Source of the DNA: Gorsachius magnificus
Lineage: Eukaryota; Chordata; Aves; Pelecaniformes; Ardeidae
NCBI GenBank assembly: GCA_034008185.1
Contig: CM067081.1
Location: 30,254,806 to 30,318,805, forward strand
Direction of reading: 5' to 3'
Length of the DNA: 64,000 bases
Shown here: piece by piece, positions 58,047 through 64,000 of the stretch
Layout: every line of letters begins with the position of its first letter
Position numbering within the stretch: position 1 is the stretch's first letter
The notes under the pieces: generated by a model
What the model saw: the letters and a program-made list of their open reading frames with translations, nothing else
Told to the model about the DNA's origin: nothing
The model's database searches: none
Made by a program: the position numbers and the translations under genes

Positions 58047-58850
58047 TCAGATGTAAAATTCTTCTTCGTTAGCTGGTGAAGCTGGGCAAGCACTACCATG
58101 ATCATCCAGAGAACAAGGAGCTGCTCTCGAGGACTGTTTGGGCTGCTTGGAGAGAGATGCTGACGCGAATGAGCTGGAAGACCATTCAGAGAGAGAAGGC
58201 AGTGAACCGTCAACTGACTCAAAGGTATTGCACGTGGCTGATAGAGGCCTTCCACTGGTGGCTGCTTGTTTAGTCTTAGTGACAGTTTGCTTGTGTGGGG
58301 GAAGAGAGGCTTCCAAGTCATTGCAAAATCCATTAAGGGCAGAGTATGCAGAGACCACAGACAGGTCTGAGAAGGACATCTTCATCCCTGTGTCTACATC
58401 AGTCTCCTGGGCACCCTCCAAGTCGTCAATATTAAGCCTGGGGCTGCATCTCCATGTTTTTAACCTGGTTGCAGGTGACCCAGTATTTAAAAGCTGAAAT
58501 GGTTCATTGACATGAAAAGTCTCTGAGGCTGAGGAGGAGTTCACTGTGGGCAAGCAGAACAGAGACTTGCTTCGTTGAAATGACCATGAAATGCTGGAGG
58601 CACTGCTGGATCTGCGTGTGAAGTCTCCTTGATCACTGTGTCTCAAGTCCTGCTCAGAGAAACCAAGATGATGACTGAGGCCATTTGCGTGATATACCTT
58701 GTTTTGACCCATTTCTTTTGGTTGTTCAGGGACAGATCGGTGGCTCTCAGGAAAAAAGGCAGGCAGAGCGGTGAAGTGGGAATCTGTTGACACAGATGGA
58801 TACGGTTGCTTGCTCTGCTTTGCAGACTTCCTACACCAACTGCGTGCTTG
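58047..58850 (-). CDS. FAM124A: FAM124A, last coding exon (C-terminal 267 residues)
   Basis: A clear acceptor (pyrimidine tract ending CGGCTGCAG at 58851) precedes a frame running from QARSWCRKSAKQSKQ to EEFYI and TGA at 58047-58049. The region is Ser-rich and looks disordered. It includes LNIDDLEGAQETDVDTGMK followed by SDLSVVSAYSA, which I recall as the conserved C-terminal block of FAM124A. Upstream exons are not seen between 58851 and 64000, so they lie outside the window. Molecular function is not well defined. Position and strand relative to SERPINE3 match the human order. The acceptor keeps frame, so the internal GTG at 58791 is not a start. Confidence 0.78.
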   Translation of the reverse strand, partial: QARSWCRKSAKQSKQPYPSVSTDSHFTALPAFFPESHRSVPEQPKEMGQNKVYHANGLSHHLGFSEQDLRHSDQGDFTRRSSSASSISWSFQRSKSLFCLPTVNSSSASETFHVNEPFQLLNTGSPATRLKTWRCSPRLNIDDLEGAQETDVDTGMKMSFSDLSVVSAYSALNGFCNDLEASLPPHKQTVTKTKQAATSGRPLSATCNTFESVDGSLPSLSEWSSSSFASASLSKQPKQSSRAAPCSLDDHGSACPASPANEEEFYI

Positions 58851-59839
58851 CTGCAGCCGGGAGAGGGAGAAAAGAAGATCACATTAATACAGAATTGGCA
58901 GTCTTACAACCGTAAGTCTCCGCTGCTGAGTTGCTACTGCAAATAATTACGAAGCAGACTTCATTCAGTATGCTTGCAGCAAATGTTTCACTTCAATAAC
59001 AAAGAGAAAGCACCCTGCCAAAATCCCAAATATTTACATAAGACGCCTTGAAGACAACAAGAATAAATGGTAGAGCAGCCTTGCCTTGCGGGCTGAATTA
59101 CACTAGCTTGAAATTCTTACTTACTGTTGACTTGTTCAGATTCAGTCACACTCTGTCTTCCAACATTACTGCCTTAGTGGACTGCTAAGGAACAAAAATG
59201 AAGAAATGGGAAATGTATGTTACCATCATTACTATTTCTCATTTCTTCCTTACTAGGGCATACATGTTTTTATTTTTTTCCTCTGAAACATCAAAAAACC
59301 TTCACCAAGCAGCCTCATTCTCTGTTGTCTCAATGGGATTTTACTACTTATTTCAACTCCTTCGCATTTTCTCTTTCACATCTGGCTAGTTGAACAGTGC
59401 ACCCTAAACCCACTTGCTCTGTTACCTAGCTCCTAATGACTTTAAGGACAGCTTTGGACAACTAATTTGCTTGTGGACACCTAGACTGAAGACTTTAAGC
59501 TGATGGTTATGATCTGAATCTGGACCTGAATCTCATCCCTAGGGCGGGAGTCAGTTGTCTACCTGCCAGACACTTGAGCATTTGCACAGGGACAGCAGCC
59601 GTGGCAAATGGGGAACCAATGTCCTTCTCAAGAAGCTGCTGGAAGCTAGGGGGCCTTCCTGTAGGATTAGACACTGATATATGGGCAACTGAACTGAGCT
59701 CCTAGCGTCCACGCAATCATAAGGTTTTTCATCATCCCACTTATCCCAGTAAGGCTTTTAGAAGTTCACATTTTAAAAAGTTTTTAATTTAAATTCTTCT
59801 TACTGGAATTTCTCACATAATACAAAATGCTAGATTTCT

Positions 59840-60140
59840 GTCCCAAACGGGACAGTGGGACAAAGTGCAAGATCATACCCTTGAGTATAAACAGTAATCT
59901 CAGCTACGGGACTTGACAGTTGGAAACAGCAGGGGAGAAAGTACTAGGCGTCTTGGTCACTATGTGCTATTAAAGTGACAAGGCTGTGACAAACATGATT
60001 CTGGGCAGTCTCAAGTTTGACTTTAAAAAATATTAATGAGCTGTGTACAACATGGCTATGACCTCATCCAGAATGCTGCACATGACTCAAATCATGCCTG
60101 AGTGAAAAAGAATAAATTCAAACTGAAAAAGATGCAGGCA
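59840..60140 (+). mobile_element. Old CR1/L3-like LINE remnant
   Basis: Plus-strand wording follows the CR1 RT post-catalytic region: GGGACAAAGTGCAAG, then a YGT-QLETAGEKVLGVLVT-like stretch near 59910-59960, then a TRL-like part ending near a poly-A run. Weak similarity. Confidence 0.5.
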
Positions 60141-60144
60141 CAAG

Positions 60145-60161
60145 AAAAAAAAAAAAAAAAA
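60145..60161. repeat. Poly-A tract (17 A)
   Basis: An uninterrupted run of 17 A after CACAAG. Confidence 0.95.
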
Positions 60162-60748
60162 GAACTATCCATTAAAAAACCTGAACCATAAACTAATAAA
60201 AGGTTTCTAATCACAAGAGATGTAGAATAGTCTTCTGGGGTGATAATGGATAAAGATGGAGCTTGATCACTTTACCAAAGAGATTATATGACATGGCAGA
60301 AAGGGATGAGAACTGGCAACCAAGGAGGTCCTTTGTATCCACCATCTCTAAAAGAACTCTAAAAGTACATTGCTGCTTCTAACATCTTGCTAGTGCACAT
60401 CACACTGCCTCAGTGACCCAGATCTGTCATAACCATCTTCTGGTTTTTATCACAGTGATTATACAGGCAAAAAAGGATTTTCACATCTGCAAAAAATGCT
60501 TTGCTTATTCATGATCATCTAGCTAGAGGTGATTTATAGGACAGCCAAACCATAGGAGGTCACTTAGGCATTGTGGATGAGTATCTATACATATACCAAC
60601 ATACATGTATGTTATTTCATAACCTATTTCTGTACAATATAATAAGCTGTTTTCCTTAATGCCATAAAGAATTAAATGAATTAACGGGTAAATTAACCAG
60701 AGTAGTGTAGCAGTTTCATTAACTGATAACAAATTGAGTACAAGAGAG

Positions 60749-60838
60749 TCATAGAATCATGGAACCATTTAGTTGGAAAAGACCTTTAAGGTCATTGAGC
60801 CCAACTGTACCTGTCCACTACTAAACCATGTCTCAAAT
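60749..60838 (-). mobile_element. Short CR1 LINE 3' fragment
   Basis: The plus strand reads GTCATAGAATCATGGAACC and then GGAAAAGACCTTTAAGGTCA, a reversed CR1 3' end. It ends after CACTACTAAACCATGTC, leaving about 90 bp. Confidence 0.88.
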
Positions 60839-61637
60839 AAAGTAAGTCAAATTGTCAACAAACCATTAACTGGAAATCACTTTAGACCTCTACACGCAAG
60901 ATTATTTTATTTATGCAATAGGTGAGCTAATTTGTTTAAAAAATTACTCATAAGCTAGAAGGCTCATGTCCAGGAAGAAAATACCAGCTACTTCTTAACT
61001 GAAGACATTTCTGGAAAACCCAGCAATAACAATATGACATGCTGCAATTACACAACCAAATCACCGCACTCTTTTGATGAGTCTTTTCAAGAAAACGCTC
61101 CTCATTATATTGCTGTTTGCACTAACCAAAAGTACTACTTTTTTCTGTTCAGTAGCTCTGACATCAGACACACTAAATGGACTCGACCACAATGCTTGCT
61201 GAATCAACAGAAGCACCCCCAGAACACTTCTACCTCTCAGAGAGAGAAGATTGCCTGACCATGGCTAGTTTTTATGCTATATGCTTGTGTTTTCATAGAC
61301 TTAGTTGATAATTTGGCAGATCAAGCATCCACAGAAGCCAAGGAACCAAGCAAGTGCAGTCTTCTTGGTTGTGAAAAGGTAAGGAGGCCCTTGGGACCAC
61401 AAGCACTGGTAACAACTCAGACAAGACTGTACCTACGATTTCTGTGATTTCTACCTGAAACCACAAAGTTTCTGAGGACAGATCTGACGCTTGCACTGGG
61501 GAAGAGTTCTGTGGGCAGGACAAAAGCCTTGCCTTTACCTCGCACAGACCATACCATCTGTCTATACATAAAAAGCAGAGCCCATGGACATCACAGGTAG
61601 GATTTAGCTGTCTAGTTAACGCAGCCAATGGAGTCTG

Positions 61638-61696
61638 GAGAGCAATTCAGCTTTCCCTAAAGGTAACTCCTCTATCTGGTTAGCTGAATTGCTCTC
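61638..61696. repeat. Inverted repeat, 15-bp perfect arms, 29-nt loop
   Basis: GAGAGCAATTCAGCT at 61638-61652 is the exact reverse complement of 61682-61696. Either strand could fold into a stable hairpin. No further evidence of an RNA gene. Confidence 0.75.
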
Positions 61697-62045
61697 TAGG
61701 TCCTTGGGTTGTACTGATCACATACACATCGACTACAGTGACAACACGGACTGTAGCTCACACAAAAATGCCTGCAGTTAGACTCTAGCTTTAGGTATCT
61801 ACAATCTGGAGCCAAACCAAACCCTGCAGAGATAAATCCCATGTGTTCATTTTGCTTTGGTGTATAGAGGAGATATTTTGCACACTAGTAAAAGTCTCAT
61901 GCATTTAGATGATGGCAATAATTTGCCATTCCTATGTATTGACATAACTTTTGACACGTGTTCCAAAGCAAAAATAATTTAATTTGGTCTCTCACTGGTG
62001 AGAGATACTGGGTCTGATTCAGTTGTGTAATTGTAGGTGCCTGCT

Positions 62046-62300
62046 GTATCACAGAATCACAGAAAGGGACCTCGGGAGATCATCCAGTCCAACACCCCTG
62101 CGAAAGCAGGTTCACCCAGAGCAGGTTGCACAGGATCACATCCAGGCAGGTTTTGAATATCTCCAGAGAAAGAGACTCCACAACCCCCCTGGGCAGCCTG
62201 TTCCAGTGCTCTGTCACCCTCAAACTAAAGTAGTTCTTCCTCATATTCAACTGAAACCTGGCCTGGCCTGCAAGCACAGGCATGGGCCACTCCATATCAG
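62046..62300 (-). mobile_element. CR1 LINE 3' fragment, diverged subfamily
   Basis: The plus strand starts TCACAGAATCACAGAAAGGG. A minus-strand frame at 62080-62295 reads the CR1 C-terminus ([35 protein letters not shown]). It differs in sequence from the other CR1 copies here. Confidence 0.88.
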
Positions 62301-64000
62301 GGATTTCAGTGCCTGGGAATGTTCCTGGGCATGTTTAATTTATGAATATGGGTAACGCATTTTTGGAGTAAAGCACAGACACAATGATAGCTGTTTTGAG
62401 CTCCTTCTAATATTTACAAACCCTCTAGTTTAAATCACCTTGTGTTAGCTTTGGATTGTAGATATGCAACACAATGACTACAGGTGCAACCAAATTACCA
62501 GTACTCAGAAGGATGTTTACCTGGGGCATCGCCTACAAGGGTGTGGAGTGGAGGGCAAAGGCAGGATAAATGGACAAAGTGAGATGAAACACCCTTGCTA
62601 GAAACCCCGGGGGCTCTCATGTAGGAACTTTCTAACCAAAATGCAGATAAAAAGTAGAGACTCAAAGGAAAGGGGAAATGCACTTCTAAGTGGGAGCACT
62701 TGGAAGGGGCAACCTGCCCCATGCAGCCAAACAATTTTAAGTACCTGGCCTAACTGGAACATATTTATACTAACAAGAAAAATCTACTTTAGGTAAGACA
62801 TTAATTTTAAGATTTTGTTATTTTTAACCCTTTTCCTAGCTCTTTTAACGTTACTGTGGGCAGATAAGAGCATTTCATTTTATACGAGGTATTTGCTGTT
62901 ATTCCTGCTACTGGTCAAGCCCGGCTGGCCTGGCAGGAGGTAATGGTAGATCGGTGAGGAGAAGGGGGACAAGAGCAGCCTGCCCTGAGGATGGCTGCCT
63001 GCAGGGCAGGCCAAGAGACATCCCTAAGGCAGCTTATTGCTGAACAACTCTGTTTATAGGAAGAATTGTTTTACCTTGATCCTTTTTTATGTTTAGAAGA
63101 CCTATTTTCCAATGCTGCTCTTCATGATATGGGCAGAAAGGGGAAATAATAGGGCTTTTTTTTTAATGCTTTCATCTTAAAGCAACATAGCTGAAAAATT
63201 TCCTGACTATAAGAATACTGGACTGCACAACTGTACTACAGGTGGAGTGTCAGAAGCTCCATCTCATGAAATTCCAGTGAATAAAGACTACAGGCTAATC
63301 CTATATTGTAGAGAACTGGATTATATGGACTAATAAGACTTTTCTATACCTACATTCTGTAGCTTGTCAGAGATCACAGAGAGGATTCGATGATTTAGCC
63401 AGGATTAAAACTCAGGCAAAACTAGCTCCTAGTCCTGTGCCAAGGCCATTGACTGTGCTCCCTTGTACCACCCTGGCACGGCACAGGGCGAGCTGCATGC
63501 AGCCAGTGCGTTCACGCGATCGCTCATCTTCGTTTTAACCTTACAGTGCCTGACAGTCCCACAAAGTTCAGACTGGATTTCCACATGTGACTGCTCTTGG
63601 AAGAAAGCAAGCGGGAGACGCTGATCTTCCACTGCCCTTTCAGCCATGGGATGCTAAAACCAGCCAGACCTATTTTTGTGTCTCGAGGACAGTGTGATAC
63701 ACAGGCAGCTACTCTTTTCAGCAGACCAGCCTTCTCCCTCCTCCCCAGTCCTTCTCTTGGCTTTGGAAGTCATTGCATCTGCTTTAATTTTTCTGAATTA
63801 TTCTCTTTTTCCAGTCCTTATCTTCAGCCTTCTCCCAGCTTGCTTTCTGCATTGCGTGTTACCTGGCTGCAGCCGGGCAGAGCCCTGCCTGGTACAGCCA
63901 TGCTGCCTGCATCACACACAGGCGCAGCGGAGATGCTGGAGAGGGGGTCAGCCATCAAAAGGCAAAGACTTGATCCAAACTGACACGCTGATTTTGACTG

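Larger units (their letters stand above)
58851..64000 (-). other. FAM124A intron (upstream of the last coding exon)
   Basis: No further FAM124A exon is recognised. The region carries an old LINE remnant, two CR1 fragments, a poly-A run and an inverted repeat, listed separately. Confidence 0.6.

Noticed and set aside
61293..61628. 111-codon minus-strand frame considered as an upstream FAM124A exon
   Set aside because: No convincing acceptor/donor pair in phase with the last exon and no similarity to the FAM124A domain I know.

Overview
This window is bird-like nuclear DNA. CR1 LINE copies are scattered through it on both strands, several ending in the typical ATTCTATGA-type 3' repeats. It also holds one complete class III (ERV-L-like) provirus, and introns are long relative to coding sequence. 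There are no operons, bacterial genes or CRISPR arrays. No RNA gene could be called with confidence.

Region 656-22763 (minus strand) is one split gene. I assembled eight coding exons by eye. All introns are GT-AG, phases match at every junction, and the exons join into a 400-residue serpin that I identify as SERPINE3. The predicted scissile bond is Arg366-Ser367. Region 58047-58850 (minus strand) is the last coding exon of a second gene, most likely FAM124A, whose upstream exons lie beyond the right edge. FAM124A then SERPINE3 on one strand, followed by a convergent INTS6, is the order I know from human 13q14. That suggests the left edge (1-600) lies just downstream of, or inside the 3' UTR of, INTS6; this last point is inference only.

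The roughly 35 kb between the two genes is mostly unannotated, AT-rich or neutral DNA with CR1 fragments. Its main occupant is a 6.96-kb provirus at 27924-34884 on the minus strand. It has two 592-bp LTRs differing at about 11 sites, a 5-bp ATCAC target duplication, a lysine-tRNA-type primer binding site and a purine tract. Gag, protease, reverse transcriptase, RNase H and integrase are present and env is absent. Two features stand out. A hydrophobic, multi-spanning leader precedes Gag. A coding 30-bp minisatellite joins leader and Gag, and two 28-bp units in it break the frame. Gag to integrase otherwise sits in a single frame interrupted by five stop codons, so this copy is defective.

Other items worth a look are two hairpin-forming inverted repeats (38224-38300 and 61638-61696), a CpG-rich coding-like patch at 55274-55513, and a GC-rich block at 48.9-49.45 kb. 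The provirus, SERPINE3 and FAM124A all read in the same direction, so the 3' LTR promoter points at SERPINE3 from about 5.2 kb upstream.
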